From positions 1 through 13,770 of the forward strand of contig JALVZP010000035.1 in NCBI GenBank assembly GCA_027037575.1: a stretch of DNA of 13,770 nt. The letters are read 5' to 3'. Below are positions 1 to 7,211 of this stretch, one piece after another; the first letter of the stretch is position 1, and every line of letters begins with the position of its first letter. This DNA is from Desulfobacterales bacterium (lineage in GTDB: Bacteria > Desulfobacterota > DSM-4660 > Desulfatiglandales > JALVZP01). The position numbers and the translations under genes were made by a program. The notes below the pieces were generated by a model that saw nothing but the letters and a program-made list of their open reading frames with translations, made no database searches and was not told the DNA's origin.

Positions 1-252
1 ATTATATGCCTCCCTTAAATACACATAATCTCCTCCTGCCTTTGGGATGGAGGAGGAAAGTTCTGCATAGCAGAGCGCACCTATTATGGAGAATATCCCC
101 CCAAATATCCAGGCAAGGAGGATAAATTGGGGAACAGGAAGTATCTTTGAGATCTCTGATGGGACCCTAAATATCCCTACTCCTAAGGAGACAGCAATAG
201 AGATAGCTATTGAATCCCATAGACTTAATACCTTGCTTAGGGAGGATCTCAT
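1..252 (-). CDS. APC-family amino acid permease, N-terminal part (runs off the window)
   Basis: This reading frame is open from an ATG at 252 to the window edge and gives 84 residues without a stop. The protein starts with a short basic leader. A first membrane segment follows (about residues 11-31) with GVGIF at 25-29, the place of the unwound G-x-G-I-F motif of TM1 in APC-superfamily transporters. A second membrane segment covers about 43-62 and is followed by the typical loop CYAELSSSIPKAGGDYVYL (61-79). This loop matches the YAEL...P..GG.Y.Y pattern of the amino acid/polyamine/organocation family. Such proteins are inner-membrane permeases of about 12 helices, so most of this gene lies outside the window. 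The start is the only ATG after an in-frame TAA 24 bases upstream; no good Shine-Dalgarno sequence is visible. The substrate cannot be told from this part. Confidence 0.85.
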   Translation of the reverse strand, partial: MRSSLSKVLSLWDSIAISIAVSLGVGIFRVPSEISKILPVPQFILLAWIFGGIFSIIGALCYAELSSSIPKAGGDYVYLREAYN

Positions 253-309
253 AAGATCTTTTATAAATGATGCTTGTTAATTTTGCAAAAAATTTGATTT
301 AATAAAAAT
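253..309. promoter_or_regulatory. Divergent intergenic region, permease / phosphoesterase
   Basis: These 57 A+T-rich bases separate two head-to-head genes and must hold promoters for both unless one is transcribed from outside. On the plus strand TTGTTA (274-279) and TTTAAT (298-303), 18 bases apart, resemble -35 and -10 boxes. That would place the transcript start almost at the ATG at 310, so the phosphoesterase mRNA might be leaderless, which agrees with the lack of a Shine-Dalgarno sequence there. This is a pattern match only, in DNA where A/T hexamers are common. Confidence 0.25.
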
Positions 310-1617
310 ATGAGATACATCCCTATAATACTTATCCTCTTTTCTTCCTTTTCTTTTGCATCCTTCTTAGAAGGGCCTTTTATAGGCAATGTAAGGGAGG
401 ATTCAGTCGTAATATGGTGGAATTCTGACCCACCAATAGGAGGAAGACTATTCTTAGATGGAAGGATCTTTGAAGACAATAAACCCCCCTTTGAGATACA
501 CATAAAGGGTCTTATGCCCTCAACCCTATACAGATACTATGTGGTATTTTCTAATGGAAGGAGATCACCAAAAAAGGGATATTACAGGTTCTATACGGCC
601 TCCAAGAAAGAGGAACCATTTAGATTTGCCGTTTTGGCAGACAGCAGGGGAGGAAGCGTTATGGAGATCATCACACTTTCAATAAGACCTGTAAATGAAG
701 AGATACTAAGTTCCATTCTGAATGACATAAAAAGGAGAGATGTCAGGTTTATATGCTTCTTAGGAGACCTGGTGTATGGATATTGTGATAAGGAGGAGAA
801 GCTAAGAGAGGGACTTAGAGTATGGAAAAGGATCGTATCTCCTATAATGCATGAAGTCCCAGTCTATATAGCAATGGGAAATCATGATACAGTTGTCCAC
901 GAAGTAAAAAAAGAAGGGAATGTCTACGTTGTTGATGGGGCAATAAAAAATGGGAAAATCATATACAGTGAAAATATTATCTCTGATGAGTTTGTAAATC
1001 CTGAAAATTTTCCAAATAGAGAAGAAGAAAATGCTCCATCATATAGAGAAACTGCCTATTCATTTGATTGGGGAAACTCCCATTTTCTCTTTATGAATAC
1101 CTCCTATTGGCTGGCTGAGATAAAAGAAGGGAAAGGATGGAAGATAGAGGAAGGTAATCCAGAAGGAAGGATAATGGACAAGCAAATGGAGTGGATAGAA
1201 GAGGATCTAAGAAGTGCAAGAAAGAGAGATATAAAGAACATATTTGTTTTTGGGCATCATCCAATCTTTCCAATAAGTAAGAGACCTGAATATATCTCTG
1301 AGAATCTAAGAAAGGATATGATGGAAAGGAGGAAGAGACTATGGGATTTATTCAGGAGATACAAAGTAAAGGCATGCTTTTTTGGCCATGAACATAACTA
1401 CTCCAGAACATTTATAAATGGGATATGGCAGATAATTACAGGAGGTGCTGGTGCACCTTTAAAGAACGGACCAAGAAAGGATCTTAAATGGAGACCAGAG
1501 GTATTTAAAAAAGTGTATCATTACTGCATTGTTACAGTAAAAGGAGACAAGGTTACTTTGGATGTATATGGATTAGAGGGAGGAAGATTTATACTTATTG
1601 ATCATAAAGATCTATGA
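310..1617 (+). CDS. Secreted purple-acid-phosphatase-like metallophosphoesterase
   Basis: A 435-residue protein with an N-terminal signal peptide (hydrophobic 4-17, likely cut near Ala17), so probably periplasmic. Residues about 21-97 are beta-rich and look like the fibronectin-type N-terminal domain of purple acid phosphatases. The calcineurin-like metallophosphatase domain follows, with the metal-binding blocks in order: D111-S-R-G, G152-D153-L-V-Y156 (the GDxxY form, whose Tyr is the iron ligand in purple acid phosphatases), GNHD 190-193, VFGHHP 313-318 and GHEHNYSR 359-366. It would hydrolyse phosphate mono- or diesters; the substrate is unknown. The first block has DSR in place of the classical DxG, which may be a simple variant. 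It is the only long plus-strand gene and overlaps the end of hyuA by 23 bases. No clear Shine-Dalgarno precedes the ATG, but the signal peptide supports this start. Confidence 0.88.
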   Translation: MRYIPIILILFSSFSFASFLEGPFIGNVREDSVVIWWNSDPPIGGRLFLDGRIFEDNKPPFEIHIKGLMPSTLYRYYVVFSNGRRSPKKGYYRFYTASKKEEPFRFAVLADSRGGSVMEIITLSIRPVNEEILSSILNDIKRRDVRFICFLGDLVYGYCDKEEKLREGLRVWKRIVSPIMHEVPVYIAMGNHDTVVHEVKKEGNVYVVDGAIKNGKIIYSENIISDEFVNPENFPNREEENAPSYRETAYSFDWGNSHFLFMNTSYWLAEIKEGKGWKIEEGNPEGRIMDKQMEWIEEDLRSARKRDIKNIFVFGHHPIFPISKRPEYISENLRKDMMERRKRLWDLFRRYKVKACFFGHEHNYSRTFINGIWQIITGGAGAPLKNGPRKDLKWRPEVFKKVYHYCIVTVKGDKVTLDVYGLEGGRFILIDHKDL

Positions 1618-3580
1618 CAACATTCCTATAGGGATCTATACTTGCCCTTGCAAATGGAGGAACAACAATAGTAGATGAGTATTCCACAATTATTGCTGGC
1701 CCATCTATGACATTTCCAGGAAGAAGCTTATTTCTTCTTATAATAGGTGTAGAGTATCTCTTCCCAGAGAATATAACCTCTTCTTCCTTTAAAAATGCAT
1801 CTTTCATTGGTCTTTCAGATGAAAGCTCTTCTGCCTTTATCTCATGTTTTTCTACGATCCCCTTTGCCCTAAGCCTGAGATTTACTATCTGGACATTGCT
1901 GTATGACTTCCTATATCCGTAAGTCCTCTCATGGAGCCTATGAAAGGATTCAATAAAGTCTTTTTCAAATGGGACTATTATCTCGTATGACTGTCCCTCA
2001 TATCTCATATCCAGGTATCTTTCCAAGATGATCTGTTCCTCTTTAAGACCTTGAAGTTTCATCTCCTCTATTGCCTCTTTTTCAAGGGAAAGAAAATCTT
2101 TCTCTATATCCTCAAAGGATATCTGATCCTGACTCTTCATTATGGTAATAGAGTAGTCTTTTATTATATCTGCCATAATCATCCCTATTGCAGACAAAAG
2201 ACCAGGATTTTCTGGGACAATAACCCTGGGTATGTTTAAAAGCCTTGCGAGATATGCAGCATGCATTGGAGCTGCACCGCCAAAACAGAAAAGGGGAAAT
2301 TCTCTTGGATCATATCCCCTCTCTATGGAGACCTTTCTTATTGCCCTTTCCATATTTGAGTTTGCAACAGATATAATTCCTTCAGCAAGCTCTTCTGGAG
2401 TAATCCCAATCTTTTTTGCCATATCATAAAATGGCTTATTAAGACGCTCTTTGTAGAGCCTCATTCTTCCACCCAAGAAATAGTCTGGAACAAGCCTTCC
2501 AAGGTAGAGATTTGCATCAGTAACAGTGATCTGATCACCTTTTCCATAACATATAGGCCCAGGATCTGCCCCAGCACTTTTTGGGCCAACCCTTAATGAT
2601 CCTCCAGGATCAATCCATGCAATAGATCCCCCACCAGAGCCAACAGTATGTATATCTATCATTGGAATCTTTATTGGAAGACCTGATATTTCAGACTCAG
2701 TTGTAATCCCTATTCCTTTATCTAATAAAGATACATCTGTTGAGGTTCCTCCCATATCAAAAGAAATAATCTTTTCATAGCCTGAATTTCTTGCTATCTG
2801 AAATGCTCCAACAACTCCGGCTGCTGGCCCAGAAAGTATTGTTCTGACAGGCTCATTTATTGCAATATCAGAAGAGATACTTCCTCCATTTGACTGCATT
2901 ATTCTGAGTGTATCCTTATCCTCCAAGGAATCCTTTAACCCTTTTATATATTTGCTCATCTTTGGGCCAACATAGGAGTTTATTACAGTTGTTGAACATC
3001 TTTCATATTCCCTGAATTCAGAAACTATTCTGTGGGATAAAGAAAAATATATTCCAGTCTCTTTTAGCAGCTCTCCTATCAGAAGCTCATGGGATGGATT
3101 TGCAAAAGAGAAGAGAAGGCAGACGGATACTGCTTCAATCCCTCTTTTTTTTATCTTACTTATAACACTTTTTATCTCATCCAGATCAATTGGCTTATAT
3201 TCTTCTCCTGTAGATAGGACCCTTCCTTCTATTCCAAACCTATTTTGCTTAGACACAAGTGGATCTGGTCTTTTATAGGTCAGGTTATATATCTCTTTCC
3301 TGTTTTGCCTTCCTATCTCTATGACATCTTCAAATCCTTTATTGGTTATTATGCCCGTAACTGCTCCATTTCTTTCAAGAATTGTATTTGTTGCAACAGT
3401 AGATCCATGAACAATCTGCCTCCCCTCTTTTATCCCTTCTGATACCTTCTTTATCCCATCTAATACCGCCAGGGAGGGATTATGTGGTGTAGAGAGAAGC
3501 TTATAAAACTCTAATCTTTCCCCTTTCTTTAGGACAATATCAGTAAATGTTCCTCCTGTATCCACTCCTATAAGTATCAT
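1595..3580 (-). CDS. hyuA: Hydantoinase/oxoprolinase A-type protein (HyuA family)
   Basis: A 661-residue protein close to the usual length (about 650-700) of the HyuA / N-methylhydantoinase A family, an ASKHA-fold ATPase that in known enzymes powers opening of cyclic imides (hydantoins, 5-oxoproline) or, in acetone and acetophenone carboxylases, substrate activation. Visible motifs are DTGGTFTD (7-14, phosphate loop 1), DMGGTSTD (275-282, phosphate loop 2), HTVGSGGGS (311-319), SAGADPGP (335-342) and FGGAAPMHA (433-441). The C-terminal part (about 500-661) matches the family's accessory domain. The ATG at 3580 overlaps the stop of the 104-aa gene by four bases (ATGA) and has GAGGAA just upstream. 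Known HyuA proteins usually work with HyuB, and no HyuB is seen here. The substrate is unknown; ATP-dependent ring opening or carboxylation is inference from the family. Confidence 0.9.
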   Translation of the reverse strand: MILIGVDTGGTFTDIVLKKGERLEFYKLLSTPHNPSLAVLDGIKKVSEGIKEGRQIVHGSTVATNTILERNGAVTGIITNKGFEDVIEIGRQNRKEIYNLTYKRPDPLVSKQNRFGIEGRVLSTGEEYKPIDLDEIKSVISKIKKRGIEAVSVCLLFSFANPSHELLIGELLKETGIYFSLSHRIVSEFREYERCSTTVINSYVGPKMSKYIKGLKDSLEDKDTLRIMQSNGGSISSDIAINEPVRTILSGPAAGVVGAFQIARNSGYEKIISFDMGGTSTDVSLLDKGIGITTESEISGLPIKIPMIDIHTVGSGGGSIAWIDPGGSLRVGPKSAGADPGPICYGKGDQITVTDANLYLGRLVPDYFLGGRMRLYKERLNKPFYDMAKKIGITPEELAEGIISVANSNMERAIRKVSIERGYDPREFPLFCFGGAAPMHAAYLARLLNIPRVIVPENPGLLSAIGMIMADIIKDYSITIMKSQDQISFEDIEKDFLSLEKEAIEEMKLQGLKEEQIILERYLDMRYEGQSYEIIVPFEKDFIESFHRLHERTYGYRKSYSNVQIVNLRLRAKGIVEKHEIKAEELSSERPMKDAFLKEEEVIFSGKRYSTPIIRRNKLLPGNVIDGPAIIVEYSSTIVVPPFARASIDPYRNVVIDLYDQ

Positions 3581-3891
3581 TTTTCCTCAAATTTCTCTTT
3601 AAGGTGCTCTTCAACCCTCTTTTGTATATCTTGATCCCCTTCTATATCCTTTAATTTCTCTTTAAGGATATCATGCATGTCCTTCACAAAAGGCTCTTCA
3701 CTACTCCACTCACTCCATCCATCTACATCAATGTATCCTTTATAAGAGGTAAGATTGTAGGGATCATATATCCTTATTCCCTTCTTTTCATCAAATTCAT
3801 ATTTTACCTTCTCTCCATTAAATTCTTTAAAATCCTCATCTTTTAGCCCCATTTTTCTTAATAACTCTTTGTGCTCTTCTTTTATTGCCAT
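3577..3891 (-). CDS. Conserved-looking 104-aa protein coupled to hyuA, function unknown
   Basis: I do not recognise this family. The protein is acidic to neutral and very rich in Lys and Glu, with no cysteine, signal peptide or membrane segment, so it is likely cytoplasmic. A predicted helix (about 4-25) is followed by a beta-rich middle (28-57) and a distinctive aromatic/acidic stretch WSEWSSEE (59-66). A long charged helix follows (67-103). It is a real gene by context: it sits 16 bases after the preceding gene, has GAGG seven bases before its ATG, and its stop overlaps the hyuA start (ATGA). Carboxylases built on HyuA, such as acetophenone carboxylase, contain an extra small subunit, so a small partner of HyuA is possible. 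That is inference; no zinc-binding cysteines are present to support homology. Confidence 0.8.
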   Translation of the reverse strand: MAIKEEHKELLRKMGLKDEDFKEFNGEKVKYEFDEKKGIRIYDPYNLTSYKGYIDVDGWSEWSSEEPFVKDMHDILKEKLKDIEGDQDIQKRVEEHLKEKFEEK

Positions 3892-3907
3892 AACCTTCCC
3901 TCATGGT

Positions 3908-5695
3908 CTAAAATTCTATCTCTTCCCATACTACCTTTATGTTCCTAAGCATATTTGCTCCTTCTATTAAAAGCTTTCCTGCAGTAGTAAGTTTATCGCC
4001 TTTTACATACATCAATGTCCTTAGCTGTTTAACTGTATTATTGAATACCTCTGGATCAAGTGGGCATTTTTCTTCCGCCTTATTCCAGTCTATACGTCCA
4101 TTCTGGATACTATCCTGAATAGAAATGAGAAGCCTTAATATATGGGGAGTAACATGATAGACTATTCCTGGAGGAACAACAGACATTGCCCTTTTAAACC
4201 TCTCTCCAGGATCTGTTATCTTGTATAGACCTCCAGGAAGAAGATCCACTAATCCATTTGCAACTAATCTTCCAAGTGCCTTTCTGACTTTAGATATATC
4301 TTCTCCAGAAAGTCTCTCTATAATCACATTTTCAAATTCACCTTTATTAAAAGACATAGAATCAAGAACCTTCCTCTGCATTGAATCTACCATTGGAAGC
4401 CTATCTATATTGCTTGCAAGATATGTAAAGAGCCTTCCAGAATTAGTGGGATACCCATTTCCAATAACTCCCTCCTTTTCTCCAATCTCAATCCAATCAT
4501 CCCCAGGAGAAAGATTTTCCATCCTTGTAGTTGATATTGCCATAATTGCTTTAGAACTAATGGATGAAAAATTGTATCTTTTTCTATCCTCTAATATCCT
4601 CTTCCCAATATCTGTTATATCAAAAACAATCTCATTCCTTATTGCCCTTTCAGATGCTACAAGGCGATAACTTTCTAGAACATGAAGGCTTAAGAGGTGA
4701 TCTATCTCCTTTTCATACTCTTTCTTTAATTTTTCCTTTATCTGTTTATAAGATGGGTATATATCAGGATCTTTTTGATTTTCCTTCCAAAGCTCATTTA
4801 TTATATTTAGGCAGAGAAAGTCTTCTTCATCTATCTCTACAGATGGGTTTATTGTAATAGGACCTTCAAATATAAGTTTCGCTGCCAGAGTAAGATGCTT
4901 TCCTGCTGGAAGAATATTTTCATCAGAATCTATTGCACCTATCTGCATAAGTTTCTCCTTTTCTTCTTCATTGAGTCTATCAAGTCTAAGAAGATATGAA
5001 AGGATCTCATCTGTAAGTGAAAAAGAAAAACCAAGCCCTTTTATTAATCCTGCCCTTATCTGCTGACCCAAGCCAGTAAGAGAATAGCTGTTTCCAAATG
5101 GAACAGAAAAAGTAATGAGCCTCATTGCCTCAAGTTGATATATCTCTTCTTTTGTCAGTCTTTCTTCTATTTTTGCAAGCTCTAAGAATGATTTCCTTCC
5201 AGGCCCTGGAGGCATCTTCCTTATCTTTTCTGCAAGCCTTGGTGTTATAAATATCTTTGGTCTCGCAATCCTATATGCTTCAAGTATAGAGTCTGAGACA
5301 GGAAGAAGCCTTCCATCTTTTGCCATTCCCCTTTTTGTTAACTCTTCATCTATATCCTTATTCTCTTTTACATCTCCCTGGGCAAGCTTTGCTATCTGAA
5401 GCATAGAGATTATCTCAGACCCAATTATCTTTGTATTCTCTTTCCATTCATATTCAGATCCTTCATTCCTTACATTCTGAAGACATTCATTCACTGCCTC
5501 CCAGATCAGATGACCTGCCTGTGTAAGTTCAAATGCTCCATCTTCTTCTGAAACAATATCTGAAAGCTCTAAATGAAAGAGATATTCTAAATCTTCATCT
5601 GTAAGCTCATCTATCACCTTATCCAAAACAGTTCCTTCTCCCCATTTTTCCTTAATCCTCTGAATCAGCTCAAAATGCTTTTCTGTTATTATCAT
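3908..5695 (-). CDS. Repeat-built winged-helix-like protein, probably DUF505 family
   Basis: A 595-residue soluble protein without signal peptide or membrane segment. Its striking property is a recurring wing-like motif of the form [hydrophobic]-x-[LI]-T-x-x-G-x-x-[IL]. Clear copies are FELTQAGHLIWEA (55-67), YSLTGLGQQIRAG (204-216), FDITDIGKRILED (358-370), YKITDPGERFKRA (491-503) and KLTTAGKLLIEGA (568-580). Weaker copies lie near 130-142, 262-275 and 415-428. Each follows a mostly helical stretch of 60-75 residues, as expected for tandem winged-helix units. Length and style recall the uncharacterised DUF505 family of bacteria and archaea, from memory and not checked. A nucleic-acid-binding or scaffold role is inference. 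The ATG at 5695 lies inside tsaE (26-base overlap), with GGGGG about nine bases upstream. Confidence 0.8.
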   Translation of the reverse strand: MIITEKHFELIQRIKEKWGEGTVLDKVIDELTDEDLEYLFHLELSDIVSEEDGAFELTQAGHLIWEAVNECLQNVRNEGSEYEWKENTKIIGSEIISMLQIAKLAQGDVKENKDIDEELTKRGMAKDGRLLPVSDSILEAYRIARPKIFITPRLAEKIRKMPPGPGRKSFLELAKIEERLTKEEIYQLEAMRLITFSVPFGNSYSLTGLGQQIRAGLIKGLGFSFSLTDEILSYLLRLDRLNEEEKEKLMQIGAIDSDENILPAGKHLTLAAKLIFEGPITINPSVEIDEEDFLCLNIINELWKENQKDPDIYPSYKQIKEKLKKEYEKEIDHLLSLHVLESYRLVASERAIRNEIVFDITDIGKRILEDRKRYNFSSISSKAIMAISTTRMENLSPGDDWIEIGEKEGVIGNGYPTNSGRLFTYLASNIDRLPMVDSMQRKVLDSMSFNKGEFENVIIERLSGEDISKVRKALGRLVANGLVDLLPGGLYKITDPGERFKRAMSVVPPGIVYHVTPHILRLLISIQDSIQNGRIDWNKAEEKCPLDPEVFNNTVKQLRTLMYVKGDKLTTAGKLLIEGANMLRNIKVVWEEIEF

Positions 5696-6158
5696 CTCTT
5701 AGCCCCCTTATAGTTATTTTTCTTTTATTCTCATCTAAGATCTCAAATTCTACCCATATAGTATCTTCTGGAAGGAGCTCTGGCCATTTATCAGCCCATT
5801 CCATAACCGTAATGCCATCCTCATAAAAGTATTCATCTAATCCTGTTAAAAGAAAATCTTCCTTCTCAAGCCTGTATGCATCTATGTGAAAGAGTTTTAT
5901 CTTTCCCTCATATTCATTAACCAATGTAAAGGAAGGACTTGTAACTATGTCAGGAGAAATACCAAATCCCATAGCAATTCCTTTTGTAAAATATGTCTTT
6001 CCACTTCCAAGATCTCCCACAAGAGCAACTATATCTCCTGGCTTTAGAAGCCTGGAAAGACCTTCTCCAATGGAAACAGTCTCTTTTTCTGAACTACTTA
6101 TAAGTTCTATTTTCTTATCTTTCAAGGATGATAAATGCGACTGCATATTCTCCTTCAT
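5670..6158 (-). CDS. tsaE: tRNA threonylcarbamoyladenosine biosynthesis ATPase TsaE
   Basis: TsaE (YjeE) is the small ATPase that works with TsaB and TsaD in the last step of t6A37 synthesis on ANN-decoding tRNAs. The 162-residue protein has the Walker A GDLGSGKT (48-55), the TSPSFTLVNEY block (73-83), HIDAYRL (91-97) and VMEWADK (118-124), all typical of the family. The start is uncertain. The first ATG (6158) has no Shine-Dalgarno; the ATG at 6146 has AAGGAG only three bases upstream. Both lie inside the 3' end of acpS, so the genes overlap by 32-44 bases. In many relatives nnrD lies between acpS and tsaE; here it is absent. The 3' end overlaps the next gene by 26 bases, suggesting translational coupling. 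Confidence 0.93.
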   Translation of the reverse strand: MKENMQSHLSSLKDKKIELISSSEKETVSIGEGLSRLLKPGDIVALVGDLGSGKTYFTKGIAMGFGISPDIVTSPSFTLVNEYEGKIKLFHIDAYRLEKEDFLLTGLDEYFYEDGITVMEWADKWPELLPEDTIWVEFEILDENKRKITIRGLRDDNNRKAF

Positions 6159-6492
6159 CAGAAAGGCTTATCTGGACATTTCTTATCCGATTCTCTTCAC
6201 ATATCTCTTTGCATCTTCCATATAGCCTAAGATCTGGTCTTCCTGTTGGATGATGAAAGACTTCTATATCCTTCCATCTAACTCCTTTTTTCATTCCAAG
6301 TCCTATAGCCTTTGAAAATGCCTCTTTTGCTGCAAATCTAAGGGCAAATGCATTTATTGGCCTTGGTCTGCTTTTGCAAAATTTTATCTCTTCCTCAGTA
6401 TATACCTTTTTTAAGAATCTATCTCCCCATCTATCTATTGCCTTTTTTATCCTTCCAATCCTGACAATATCTACTCCAATCCCGTATATCAC
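6115..6492 (-). CDS. acpS: Holo-[acyl-carrier-protein] synthase AcpS
   Basis: AcpS transfers 4'-phosphopantetheine from CoA to the serine of apo-acyl carrier protein. The 125-residue length is normal. GIGVDIV at 4-10 holds the metal ligand Asp8, and FAAKEAFSKAIG (53-64) holds the metal ligand Glu57 and Lys61. The C-terminal block SLSDEGEYAVAFI (109-121) is recognisable, but Asp112 stands where the family usually has His (S-x-S/T-H). The start is GTG at 6492, sharing one base with the pdxJ stop (TAGTG) and preceded by GAGGG about seven bases upstream. No closer ATG would keep the conserved N-terminal strand. The pdxJ-acpS order is common in Proteobacteria and relatives. Confidence 0.93.
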   Translation of the reverse strand: MIYGIGVDIVRIGRIKKAIDRWGDRFLKKVYTEEEIKFCKSRPRPINAFALRFAAKEAFSKAIGLGMKKGVRWKDIEVFHHPTGRPDLRLYGRCKEICEENRIRNVQISLSDEGEYAVAFIILER

Positions 6493-7211
6493 TAGAAATC
6501 CCTCACCAGTTCTACCATTTCCCTTACTGCCATTTCAAATCCAACATATATTGCCCTTGCAACAATGCTATGACCAATACTGTATTCCTCTATATGTGGA
6601 ATCTCTCTAAATCTCTTTATGTTCACATAGTTAAGACCATGTCCAGCACTCACTTTAAGGCCCAAGGATGAAGCAAATTCTGCTGACCTTTTTATCTGTA
6701 AGAACCTCTCATCTGCCTCCTCCTCTGTCTTTGCCTCTGCATAATGACCTGTATGTATCTCAACTATATCTACTCCACATTCCTTTGCTGCTTTTATCTG
6801 TTCAGGATCTGGATCTACAAAAAAGCTCACTTTTATCCCTGCATCCTTCATCCTTTTTACAACCTCTTTGTAATAGTCTAACTTGGCAAGGACATTTAAT
6901 CCTCCTTCTGTAGTAATTTCCTCTCTCCTTTCAGGAACAAAGGTAACAACATCTGGCTTTACATCTAATGCGATCCTTATTATCTCTTCAACTGCTGCCA
7001 TCTCCATATTCAGCTTTGTCTTTACTATCTTTCTAAGAAGCCAAAGATCCCTTTCCTTTACATGGCGTCTATCTTCCCTTAGATGACATATTATCCCATC
7101 TGCACCAGCTATCTCTGCAATCCCTGCAGCTATTACAGGATCTGGTTCATTTATCCTTCTTGCCTCCCTTACTGTTGCAACATGATCTACATTTACTGCC
7201 AAACGAGCCAT
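6492..7211 (-). CDS. pdxJ: Pyridoxine 5'-phosphate synthase PdxJ
   Basis: PdxJ condenses 1-deoxy-D-xylulose 5-phosphate with 3-amino-2-oxopropyl phosphate to form pyridoxine 5'-phosphate, the ring-closing step of the DXP-dependent vitamin B6 pathway. The 239-residue TIM-barrel protein has the family signature NVDHVATVREAR (7-18) and the active-site positions His43 and His50 in HLREDRRHV, Glu70 in NMEMAA, Glu102 in TTEGGL, IHTGHY (152-157), His191 in SAGHGLNY and the phosphate loop EYSIGHS (209-215). The ATG at 7211 shares one base with the ybeY stop (TAATG). It has a near-perfect Shine-Dalgarno AAGGAGG at 7219-7225, inside the end of ybeY. Confidence 0.97.
   Translation of the reverse strand: MARLAVNVDHVATVREARRINEPDPVIAAGIAEIAGADGIICHLREDRRHVKERDLWLLRKIVKTKLNMEMAAVEEIIRIALDVKPDVVTFVPERREEITTEGGLNVLAKLDYYKEVVKRMKDAGIKVSFFVDPDPEQIKAAKECGVDIVEIHTGHYAEAKTEEEADERFLQIKRSAEFASSLGLKVSAGHGLNYVNIKRFREIPHIEEYSIGHSIVARAIYVGFEMAVREMVELVRDF

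Noticed and set aside
86..280. 64-residue plus-strand open frame
   Set aside because: It lies opposite the APC permease frame, which matches a known family; it has no ribosome-binding site and no recognisable motif.
1603..1618. Inverted repeat TCATA...TATGA as a bidirectional terminator
   Set aside because: Only five A/T-rich pairs with no following T run; too weak to end transcription.
4221..4670. 149-residue plus-strand open frame
   Set aside because: It is the antisense of the 595-aa gene, Ser/Ile/Leu-rich as expected from a shadow of a purine-rich gene, with no family motif.
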